Translations under genes and position numbers: made by a program
Notes under the pieces: generated by a model
The model's database searches: none
What the model was told of the DNA's origin: nothing
Seen by the model: the letters and a program-made list of their open reading frames with translations, nothing else
Source: VGEM01 sp033764265
Lineage (GTDB): Bacteria > Pseudomonadota > Alphaproteobacteria > Rhodospirillales > Rhodospirillaceae
Direction of reading: 5' to 3'
Assembly: GCA_033764265.1 (NCBI GenBank)
Contig: JANRJB010000446.1
Coordinates: 1-13,214 of the forward strand
DNA: 13,214 bases
Part shown: piece by piece, positions 1-5,022 of the stretch
How the letters are laid out: every line of letters begins with the position of its first letter
Position numbering within the stretch: position 1 is the first letter of the stretch

Positions 1-11
1 CGGGCCCGGAC

Positions 12-39
12 ATGACAGACTGGAAAGTTCCGTGATACT
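12..39 (+). promoter_or_regulatory. putative promoter of the first TA module
   Basis: ATGACA at 12-17 matches the sigma-70 -35 consensus at five of six positions. A 16-nt spacer separates it from GATACT at 34-39, which matches the -10 consensus at four of six. Transcription would begin near 46, about 30 nt before the antitoxin ATG. It is a pattern match only, and the left window edge may hide more upstream sequence. Confidence 0.35.
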
Positions 40-75
40 CTAATCTTGGTATCCGACCGACACCTCTTCAGGCCT

Positions 76-297
76 ATGACCGACGCCGCCAAGCAACTCT
101 CCGCCGCAGCCATGAACCTGCTTCCCGGTGATCGCGTGGAATTGGTGGAGCAGCTGCTCGATAGTCTGGACGTGCCCGACGCCGCCATCGACCGGCTGTG
201 GGCCAAAGAAGCCGAAGACCGCCTGGCGGCTTTTCGACGCGGCGAACTTGCTGCCATGCCTCTCGCCGTCGCGCTGGCTAAGCACAACCGCTCATGA
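76..297 (+). CDS. type II antitoxin, TIGR02574 / PF09720 (unstable antitoxin) family
   Basis: A 73-residue acidic helical protein that would neutralise the toxin encoded directly downstream and probably repress their shared promoter. The diagnostic pattern of the family is visible: a leucine-rich start, L-P-G-D-R near residues 16-20, V-E-L-V-E-Q-L-L-D-S-L near 21-31, then W42-A-K-E-A-E-D-R-L and a G-E-L around 56-58. The length is normal for the family (about 60-80 residues). I chose ATG 76. An in-frame TTG at 46 would add ten residues that do not look like the family, and neither start has a strong Shine-Dalgarno. The stop overlaps the toxin start (ATGA at 294-297), so the two are translationally coupled. 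The family is known as an addiction-module antitoxin; activity here is inferred. Confidence 0.85.
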   Translation: MTDAAKQLSAAAMNLLPGDRVELVEQLLDSLDVPDAAIDRLWAKEAEDRLAAFRRGELAAMPLAVALAKHNRS

Positions 298-596
298 CGA
301 TGCGGCTGCTGGCCGCTGCACGCGATGAGTTGGACAGCGCGATCTCCTGGTACAACGCCCAAGGGCCCGGGCTGGGCGATGCTTTCCTGTCCGAAATACT
401 GAAGACATTCAGGCTGATCGAACAACATCCGCGCGCCTGGCATCCGCTGACGGCCGCGGTCCGGCGATGTCGGCTGGCGCGCTTTCCTTACGGCGTGATC
501 TACGCGGTTGAGAACGGCGAGATCGTCGTCTTGGCGGTCGCCCACCTGCATCGCGCGCCGGGATATTGGAACGAGCGGCTGCCTGCCAAGTCCTGA
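294..596 (+). CDS. type II toxin, RelE/ParE superfamily (ParE-like)
   Basis: A 100-residue toxin of the ParE/RelE fold. Members of this superfamily either poison gyrase (ParE) or cleave mRNA on the ribosome (RelE). The sequence follows the ParE-like signature: A-R-D-E-L-D-S-A-I-S-W-Y near residues 9-20, P-G-L-G-D-A-F-L near 25-32, H-P-R-A-W near 45-49, R-R-C-R-L-A-R-F-P-Y near 57-66, then I-V-V-L-A-V-A-H-L-H-R-A-P-G-Y-W near 77-92. Both ATG 294 and ATG 300 are possible. ATG 294 overlaps the antitoxin stop by 4 nt and is preferred. The antitoxin-first order is the usual arrangement for this pair. The sequence alone cannot tell whether the target is gyrase or the ribosome. Confidence 0.88.
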   Translation: MTMRLLAAARDELDSAISWYNAQGPGLGDAFLSEILKTFRLIEQHPRAWHPLTAAVRRCRLARFPYGVIYAVENGEIVVLAVAHLHRAPGYWNERLPAKS

Positions 597-617
597 GATT
601 CGATTGCTGCCCGCGCA

Positions 618-654
618 AAGACGAAAACGCCCCGGACCAGGGGTTCGGGGCGTT
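618..654 (-). terminator. Rho-independent terminator of the cupin gene
   Basis: A perfect 9-bp inverted repeat: arms 626-634 (AACGCCCCG) and 646-654 (CGGGGCGTT) with an 11-nt loop. Read on the minus strand the stem is followed by a T-rich run, GTTTTCGTCTTT, as expected of an intrinsic terminator. It begins 22 bp after the cupin stop. Read on the plus strand no T-tract follows, so it probably does not end the TA transcript efficiently. Confidence 0.75.
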
Positions 655-675
655 GCGTTGACGGGTGTTGGCGGC

Positions 676-1671
676 TCAGCGGTTCTTTTTCTTGCCCGGC
701 TTCAGGTGGCTGTGGGCGCCGCCGGCGGGATGGCTGTGGCTGGTGCCGTCCTCGTGCATGTGGATGCCGCTGTCGTAGTCGGTCGGCTGGTAGGTGTCGT
801 CCGGATATTCGAAGTCGTGCGGCAGATGGTTGTGTTCGTGCGTCAGGATCCACTTGTAGAGCGCGGGCTTCATGCGCGCGAGCTTGGCGGCGGCGCGGCT
901 GTGGTTTTCCTCGGGCGACGAGAACGGGTCGTGGTGGAAGTAGTTGTGCAGGTCGCCGTCCGTACGACCGATCGCCAGGATGCCGAGGTCGGACTTGAAG
1001 CAGCCGTGGTTGATGTAGGCCGGACGGTAGAAGTAGCCGCCGGTCGGCAGATCGCCAAACTGCATCATCCAGGAGGTGCCCCAGATGTGGTAGGCCTCTT
1101 CCGCCACGTCGTGATAGCTGATGTTGTCCTGCCAGAACCCCGGCGTCATGCAGTAGAGGAACGTCATGCCGAAGGTCTTGGGGTCGAGGTGCAGGATTTT
1201 CAGCAGGCACCCGGGCGCGGTCTGCGGGAACAGGGTCGGCACCTGCCAGTCGAGGCCTTCGTAGGACTGGATGATCTTGAGCTGCTGCGACTTGTCGGCC
1301 TTGTCGTGGTCGGCGTCGGCTTCCTGGAAGCTGGGCGGACCGAAGTTGTAGAACGCCAGGCACAGCGCGCCTTCGTCGGTGGACATCGCCGGCAGGTGCG
1401 TGCCCGACGGCGCGAAGATGTAGGTGCCTTTCACGTACTTCTTGCCGCCGATCATGAGATGGCCATCCTGAATGAACAGCTCCATCTCGGAATAGCTGAA
1501 GCCCGGCGGCTGCTTGAAGCCGGCGTCGTACTGCACGGTCATGGTGCAGGCGCCGTTCTCCTTGTCGATCGACAGCATCTTGTACTGGATGCCCTTGCGG
1601 AAGCCGGGCAGCGCGAGTTTCTTGAATCCGACGTCGCGGTCGACGAACGGCTCGATATGCGGACGGGGCAT
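676..1671 (-). CDS. double-cupin protein (DUF4437/ChrR-like) with His-rich C-terminal tail
   Basis: A 331-residue soluble protein without signal peptide or membrane segments, so probably cytoplasmic. Two cupin-like modules are suggested, about residues 30-115 (G-G-x3-Y-V-K-G-T-Y-I-F-A-P-S-G-T-H) and about 155-240 (H187-x3-E191-E192-x2-H195, later Y-I-N-H222-G). The second keeps more plausible metal ligands; the first lacks the usual H-x-H and has Y60 and E62/E64 there. The end is odd: residues 304-322 hold six histidines (304, 306, 312, 314, 320, 322) in an H-x-H pattern, followed by a basic KPGKKKNR. The cupin superfamily covers metal-dependent dioxygenases, isomerases and sensors; the substrate is unknown. 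ATG 1671 has AGGGAA about 10 nt upstream. It is last in a minus-strand cluster with a small protein and a Ni/Co-type transporter, which suggests its metal is supplied by the neighbour. The fold is moderately sure, the enzymatic role inferred. Confidence 0.7.
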   Translation of the reverse strand: MPRPHIEPFVDRDVGFKKLALPGFRKGIQYKMLSIDKENGACTMTVQYDAGFKQPPGFSYSEMELFIQDGHLMIGGKKYVKGTYIFAPSGTHLPAMSTDEGALCLAFYNFGPPSFQEADADHDKADKSQQLKIIQSYEGLDWQVPTLFPQTAPGCLLKILHLDPKTFGMTFLYCMTPGFWQDNISYHDVAEEAYHIWGTSWMMQFGDLPTGGYFYRPAYINHGCFKSDLGILAIGRTDGDLHNYFHHDPFSSPEENHSRAAAKLARMKPALYKWILTHEHNHLPHDFEYPDDTYQPTDYDSGIHMHEDGTSHSHPAGGAHSHLKPGKKKNR

Positions 1672-1707
1672 GGCGGTGCGTTTCCCTGATGACTCTGCGG
1701 ACGGCGG

Positions 1708-1986
1708 TTAGAACACGACCTGGAGCGGGCGGCCGTCGCGCGGGCGCACCTCGTTCTTCGGAATCGCGCGGCGGATGCCGGCGTGAACGTGGAAGCCGCG
1801 GGTCTGGATGCGCTGCAGGAAGTCCGCCACCCACTTCTCGCGCTGCGGGGTGAGCGCCTCCATTTCCTGCACGATCTTCTTGTAGCGGTCGACCTGTTCG
1901 GCCAATTCCTGCTTGACCCAGGCGGCTTCTTCCTTGGTCATCTTCGGGCGCAGGTTGCCGCGGATGGTGGTACTGCCGAGCGTCAC
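1708..1986 (-). CDS. conserved-looking small protein of unknown function (92 aa)
   Basis: I do not recognise this family. The frame stays open upstream to ATG 2100, but the start is best placed at GTG 1986: a very strong Shine-Dalgarno (GAGGGAGGG) lies 4 nt before it, and the extra upstream residues are low-quality and overlap the transporter gene. The 92-residue product has a charged helical centre (about residues 15-58: M-T-K-E-E-A-A-W-V-K-Q-E-L then Y-K-K-I-V-Q-E-M-E) that could form a short coiled coil. A basic C-terminal part follows with F-H-V-H-A-G near 64-69 and many Arg. There is no signal peptide or membrane helix. It lies 36 bp upstream of the cupin gene and downstream of the transporter, so it may be an accessory or partner of the cupin. 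The H-V-H motif is suggestive of metal but not proof. Confidence 0.7.
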   Translation of the reverse strand: MTLGSTTIRGNLRPKMTKEEAAWVKQELAEQVDRYKKIVQEMEALTPQREKWVADFLQRIQTRGFHVHAGIRRAIPKNEVRPRDGRPLQVVF

Positions 1987-1990
1987 GTGT

Positions 1991-2000
1991 CCCTCCCTCT
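1991..2000 (-). promoter_or_regulatory. strong ribosome binding site fixing GTG 1986
   Basis: On the minus strand AGAGGGAGGG is followed by ACAC and then GTG. This is the best Shine-Dalgarno in the cluster and the reason for choosing the internal GTG over the longer in-frame ATG at 2100. Confidence 0.7.
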
Positions 2001-2023
2001 GAAACGTTCGTCGTCCGTCACTT

Positions 2024-2052
2024 TTTATAGGCCGACCGGCGATGCCGGAAAA
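2024..2052 (-). promoter_or_regulatory. possible internal promoter for the small protein and cupin genes
   Basis: Minus-strand TATAAA (plus 2024-2029) matches the -10 consensus at five of six positions. Upstream by 17 nt lies TTTTCC (2047-2052), a weak -35. It sits in the 80-bp gap after the transporter stop, so the two downstream genes could be made without the transporter. No convincing terminator separates them. Confidence 0.3.
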
Positions 2053-2066
2053 GCCTTCTCCGGTCT

Positions 2067-2786
2067 TTACAAGCCCAGAAACACCATTGCTGCGCCGCAC
2101 GCGGCGACCGCGGTGCCGGCCAGGGTATGGGCGTGGCGCTCAACCGCCGCGAACGACACCACGCTGAGGCCGGCCAGACCGGCGAACACCACCGCCAGCA
2201 TGGTGGCGATGGTGGCCAAGCCGAACACCCCGGCCACGAACGCCACGCCCGCCCAGCTGTGGGCCGAGGCCGGCACCATCAACAGCGGGATCAGCGGTTC
2301 GCACGGGCCCAAAACAAACACGGTGAACAGCACCCACGGCGTCAGATTGACCGACCGCGGCGAGTCGTGGACGTGGACATGCCCGCCGCGATGGTCGTGG
2401 CCGTGAGCGTGGGCGGTGCCGTCGGCGTGGACGTGGGCGTGGCTATGGGCCCGGCCGGTTTGCGACCGCCGCCAGCCCCACGCCGCGTAGGCCAGCCCGA
2501 AGCCCATCAGCGCCCAGGCCGCCAGCTCGCCGCGCACGCTTTCGATCAACTCCATCTGGCCGACCGCCAAACCAATGCCGATCCCGACCGCGCCGAGGGC
2601 CACCGAACCGGCGACATGCCCCAGGCCGCACAGCGTGGTCACGGCGGCGATCCGGGTCCGGCTCCAGGCGCGCGCCCGGCCCAGCACGATGAACGGCAAA
2701 TAGTGGTCGGGCCCCAGCAGGGTGTGCACGAAACCGATCGACGCGGCGGTTGCCGCCAGCACCAGAAGTTCGGACTCCACCGCCAT
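2067..2786 (-). CDS. NicO/UreH-like nickel/cobalt-type membrane transporter with His-rich loop
   Basis: A 239-residue integral membrane protein with about six hydrophobic segments (roughly 7-36, 46-76, 88-105, 148-172, 178-208, 220-239). Features seen: H21-T-L-L-G-P-D27-H28 in helix 1, resembling the H-x4-D-H metal signature of NiCoT/UreH transporters but with one extra residue; C53-G-L-G-H57 in helix 2; L-G-P-C162-E163-P in helix 4. Between helices 3 and 4 a hydrophilic loop has eleven histidines within residues 114-140, typical of Ni/Co/Zn-handling proteins. The likely role is moving a divalent metal, probably Ni2+ or Co2+, across the inner membrane. Direction is uncertain, because some relatives import and RcnA-like ones export. 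TauE/SafE-type exporter is an alternative name. ATG 2786 has GGGGATGCGGGG upstream. It is first in the cluster ending with the His-tailed cupin. Confidence 0.75.
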   Translation of the reverse strand: MAVESELLVLAATAASIGFVHTLLGPDHYLPFIVLGRARAWSRTRIAAVTTLCGLGHVAGSVALGAVGIGIGLAVGQMELIESVRGELAAWALMGFGLAYAAWGWRRSQTGRAHSHAHVHADGTAHAHGHDHRGGHVHVHDSPRSVNLTPWVLFTVFVLGPCEPLIPLLMVPASAHSWAGVAFVAGVFGLATIATMLAVVFAGLAGLSVVSFAAVERHAHTLAGTAVAACGAAMVFLGL

Positions 2787-2853
2787 CCCCGCATCCCCTT
2801 GACGGCGTCGACCCTAGGGGGATTCACACCGTGCATCAAGCCGCGGGTGGCGT

Positions 2854-2867
2854 TTGATTTTTGTCAA
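2854..2867. promoter_or_regulatory. FNR/CRP-family-like binding site upstream of the transporter operon
   Basis: TTGAT-TTTT-GTCAA on the plus strand (TTGAC-AAAA-ATCAA on the minus) fits the FNR/FixK/DNR-type consensus TTGAYNNNNRTCAA on both strands. Its centre is about 74 bp before the transporter ATG, in the 92-bp gap after the MDR stop. An activator site centred near -41 would place the start of transcription close to 2819. No convincing -10 is visible there. The minus strand also contains a perfect TTGACA inside this site, so it could instead be or overlap a -35 element. Confidence 0.45.
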
Positions 2868-2878
2868 ACCCGCGACGA

Positions 2879-3880
2879 TCACGCGAGATCGCCGCCCACC
2901 TTCACCACCGCGCGGCCCAGGACGGCGCGCGCTTCCAGCCGGGCGTGCAGGTCGGCCACCTGCTCCAGCTCCACGGTTTCGGAGATCGGCGCCTGCCACG
3001 CCCCGGTCGCCACGGCGTCGATGATGGCGCGATCGGTGGCGCTGCCGGGCGGGTCCTCGATCGGTGCGACGTTCATGCCGGCGACCGCGATGTTCTTGAA
3101 GATCAGCGTCGGCACGCTGGGCGTGGTCGGATAGCTGCCCGCGGTCGCGCCGATGTAGACGATGCGGCCCAGGGGCGCGGCGAGGTCGACGTTCCTCTCG
3201 GCGTTGGGGCCGCCGTTGCCGTCCAGGATCACGTCGCAGCCGCGCCCGCCGGTCGCGGCTTTCACGTCGGCGTCCCAGCCGGGGCGGGTATAGTCGATCA
3301 GCACATCGGCGCCGAACGCCTTCGCATAGGCAATCTTGGCCGGCCCGCCGCAGAGGCCGATCACGCGGCAACCGGCGGTCTTGGCGATCTGGGTGGCCAT
3401 GATGCCGATGGCGCCGGCGGCGGAATGGATCAGCACCGTCTCGCCGGCTTGCAGGCGGCCGACCTTGTGCAGCGCATGCCAGGCGGTGAAGGTGCAGCCG
3501 CGATAGACGCAGCCGGTTTTCAGGTCGATGCGCGGGTCCAGTTCCAAGAGCAGCTTGGCGTTCGACAGGCAGTAGTCGGCATAGCCGCCGAAGCCGAGCC
3601 GGGCGATGACGCGCTTGCCGACCAGGAGCGCATCCACGCCCTCGCCGACCGCGGCCACCACGCCGGTTTTCTCCAGGCCCGGCACGAACGGCCAGGAGAT
3701 CGGCAGGAAATCCACCAGCCCGGCGCGCGCCATGGCGTCGAGCGGGTTCATGCCGACATAGGCGACCTGCAGCAGCACCTGGCCCGCGCCCGGCCTGGGC
3801 ACCGGCACGCGCCGTAGGGCCAGCCCCGTCGGCGGGCCGGGCACATCGATCTGCATCGCGCGCATGGTGTGGGGGAGCAT
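2879..3880 (-). CDS. zinc-independent MDR-family NADPH:quinone oxidoreductase-like enzyme
   Basis: A 333-residue medium-chain dehydrogenase/reductase, probably cytosolic and using NAD(P)H to reduce a quinone or an alpha,beta-unsaturated carbonyl. The N-terminal GroES-like domain shows N45-P-L-D and P-G-L-E-K-T-G-V-V-A-A-V-G-E-G-V near 67-82. The Rossmann domain shows H152-S-A-A-G-A-I-G-I followed by A-x-Q-I-A-K and a glycine-rich turn. The cysteine/histidine zinc-ligand set of alcohol dehydrogenases is absent, which points to the QOR branch. Length is normal. ATG 3880 is the longest start; ATG 3865 and 3856 are also in frame and none has a strong Shine-Dalgarno. It is the last gene of the MFS-VOC-MDR series, but a palindrome and a duplicated gene end precede it. 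The substrate is unknown. Confidence 0.85.
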   Translation of the reverse strand: MLPHTMRAMQIDVPGPPTGLALRRVPVPRPGAGQVLLQVAYVGMNPLDAMARAGLVDFLPISWPFVPGLEKTGVVAAVGEGVDALLVGKRVIARLGFGGYADYCLSNAKLLLELDPRIDLKTGCVYRGCTFTAWHALHKVGRLQAGETVLIHSAAGAIGIMATQIAKTAGCRVIGLCGGPAKIAYAKAFGADVLIDYTRPGWDADVKAATGGRGCDVILDGNGGPNAERNVDLAAPLGRIVYIGATAGSYPTTPSVPTLIFKNIAVAGMNVAPIEDPPGSATDRAIIDAVATGAWQAPISETVELEQVADLHARLEARAVLGRAVVKVGGDLA

Positions 3881-3890
3881 GGCAAGCGAC

Positions 3891-3926
3891 CTACGGCAGT
3901 TCTTCCACCAGTTGCATCAGGGGATC
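3891..3926 (-). pseudogene. orphan 3'-end fragment of a VOC-type gene
   Basis: In the minus-strand frame the sequence reads D-P-L-M-Q-L-V-E-E-L-P-stop, nearly the same as the end of the intact VOC gene (A-L-M-Q-L-V-E-E-G-stop). The DNA copy at 3900-3920 matches 4000-4020 at 20 of 21 positions, offset by exactly 100 bp. The frame is closed by TAA upstream inside the palindrome, so no gene remains. It lies 10 bp before the MDR start, where the end of the VOC gene would be expected in a tight operon. It may be the ancestral 3' end displaced by an insertion, or the relic of a second VOC paralog. Confidence 0.55.
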
Positions 3927-4020
3927 ATTGGGGTCGGAGTAAATTGGTTTTTCAATTTACTCTGACCCCATTGAATGCGGCACGGCCTCAGGACTAACCT
4001 TCTTCCACCAGCTGCATCAG
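3900..4020. repeat. 21-bp direct repeat, copies at 3900-3920 and 4000-4020
   Basis: TTCTTCCACCAG(T/C)TGCATCAG occurs twice, exactly 100 bp apart, with one mismatch. One copy encodes the C-terminus of the intact VOC protein and the other the orphan C-terminus. Together the copies bracket 79 bp containing the REP-like palindrome. This suggests either insertion with duplication or a tandem gene-end duplication. Confidence 0.8.
3929..3970. repeat. REP-like imperfect palindrome, 18-bp arms
   Basis: The left arm 3929-3946 (TGGGGTCGGAGTAAATTG) and right arm 3953-3970 (CAATTTACTCTGACCCCA) pair at 17 of 18 positions around the 6-nt loop GTTTTT. From memory, sequences of the type GGGGTCAGAGTAAATT recur as dispersed REP-like elements near REP-associated tyrosine transposases in proteobacteria; I cannot verify that here. 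No transposase is in the window. It lacks a trailing T-tract on either strand, so it is not an ordinary intrinsic terminator, though a stem this strong could stabilise the upstream mRNA. Confidence 0.75.
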
Positions 4021-5013
4021 CGCGCCCGATCCCGGGTTGCGCACCATCGCGGCACGGGCCGGTCCGATCCCGGGGATGTCGAGCGCCACCGGAGCCGAGA
4101 AAGTTTCCGCGCCGATCTCGGCGCAGGCGGCCAGGCCAGCGTCGAGCGACGGCACCAGGAAGCTTTGCGCCAAGTAGCCGATGTTGGGCGGCACGGCGAG
4201 CGGCACCTTGTCGGGGACCGCATAGTTGAGCGGGTACGACAGCGCCACCTTGCCGAACTGGTGCGCGCCGGCGACGAAGGTTGCCCGCGTTTGAGCATCG
4301 CGCGGCCGGTTCAGGAAGTGATTGGTCTCGGGCTTGTTCAGGATGTCGTCGATGCGCACCTGCATGCCGAGCACGCGGGTGTAGAAGGCCAGCGCCTTGG
4401 CATGGTCGACGATGCTGTGCGAGGTGGTCGAGACTTGCGTATAGCCTTTCGCGGTCTTGCCGAGCGCGTCGACCTCCTGCTTCAGCTTGCCGATGGTGGT
4501 GTCGGGCCCGCCGGTCAGCTCCACCAGGTTGATGGCAAGCCCATCCGGACCGTCGAACAGCACTTCCACCGGCGCACCGGCTTTCGCGCTGACTTCATAG
4601 CCCACCGGCTCGCTCCAGAAATTGAAGCCCTGGGCCTTCAGGTCGCGGGTGGTGGCGCGGATGTCGTCGACATAGAAGTTGAGGTTCCACAGGCCGCGGT
4701 AGGTGCGGTCGCCCGGCTGAGGGATTTGCGTCCGCGCCGGCGCGTCGAATTCCAGTGCCAGCACGCGGCCGACCTTGGCGCCCGGCGCGTTGCCCGGCAG
4801 GTGCGGCGCGGCAGCGAAGGCGAACATCACCGCCCGCGCCGACGCGCCTGCCGGCAGATTGAAATGACGCTCGAACGCCGGTCCGCGCCAGACCGCGACC
4901 GGCGTGGCGTCGAGGCCGATGACCCCCTGGTAGAACGCGCGCGCGGTGTCGATCGACGACACGCCTAGCACCGCGGCGGACAACGGCGAACCGGAGGGAA
5001 ACAAGGTGGTCAT
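3994..5013 (-). CDS. two-module VOC-family protein (glyoxalase/extradiol dioxygenase fold)
   Basis: A 339-residue cytosolic protein with two vicinal-oxygen-chelate modules, about residues 10-168 and 188-339. Each contains the typical A-R-A-F-Y / A-L-A-F-Y helix (25-28; 206-211) followed by a G-L or G-M strand start. Possible metal ligands in the second module are H199 (T-S-H-S) and E337 near the end (L-M-Q-L-V-E-E). In the first, E165 (N-L-V-E-L) is present but the usual N-terminal His is not. The superfamily includes glyoxalases, extradiol dioxygenases, epimerases and resistance proteins; the reaction is not identifiable. ATG 5013 has a good Shine-Dalgarno (AAGGTG, 5 nt away) overlapping the MFS stop. 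That gene ends only 9 bp upstream, so co-expression is very likely. Confidence 0.85.
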   Translation of the reverse strand: MTTLFPSGSPLSAAVLGVSSIDTARAFYQGVIGLDATPVAVWRGPAFERHFNLPAGASARAVMFAFAAAPHLPGNAPGAKVGRVLALEFDAPARTQIPQPGDRTYRGLWNLNFYVDDIRATTRDLKAQGFNFWSEPVGYEVSAKAGAPVEVLFDGPDGLAINLVELTGGPDTTIGKLKQEVDALGKTAKGYTQVSTTSHSIVDHAKALAFYTRVLGMQVRIDDILNKPETNHFLNRPRDAQTRATFVAGAHQFGKVALSYPLNYAVPDKVPLAVPPNIGYLAQSFLVPSLDAGLAACAEIGAETFSAPVALDIPGIGPARAAMVRNPGSGALMQLVEEG

Positions 5014-5022
5014 CGCGGCACC

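Noticed and set aside
46..75. TTG 46 as the start of the first antitoxin
   Set aside because: The ten extra residues do not fit the family, and the predicted promoter would place the transcript start at or after this codon.
500..1834. 444-codon minus-strand open frame over the cupin gene
   Set aside because: Extremely Arg/Pro/Ala-rich with no domain pattern, and overlapping the cupin gene in another frame.
1987..2100. N-terminal extension of the 92-aa protein to ATG 2100
   Set aside because: It overlaps the transporter coding sequence, has no ribosome site, and the strong GAGGGAGGG site points to GTG 1986.
2842..2874. Extended stem (CGCGGG...CCCGCG) around the FNR-like box as a terminator of the MDR gene
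   Set aside because: The outer and inner stems are separated by a 5-nt one-sided bulge and no T-tract follows on the minus strand. The inner TTTGA/TCAAA is better explained as a regulator site.
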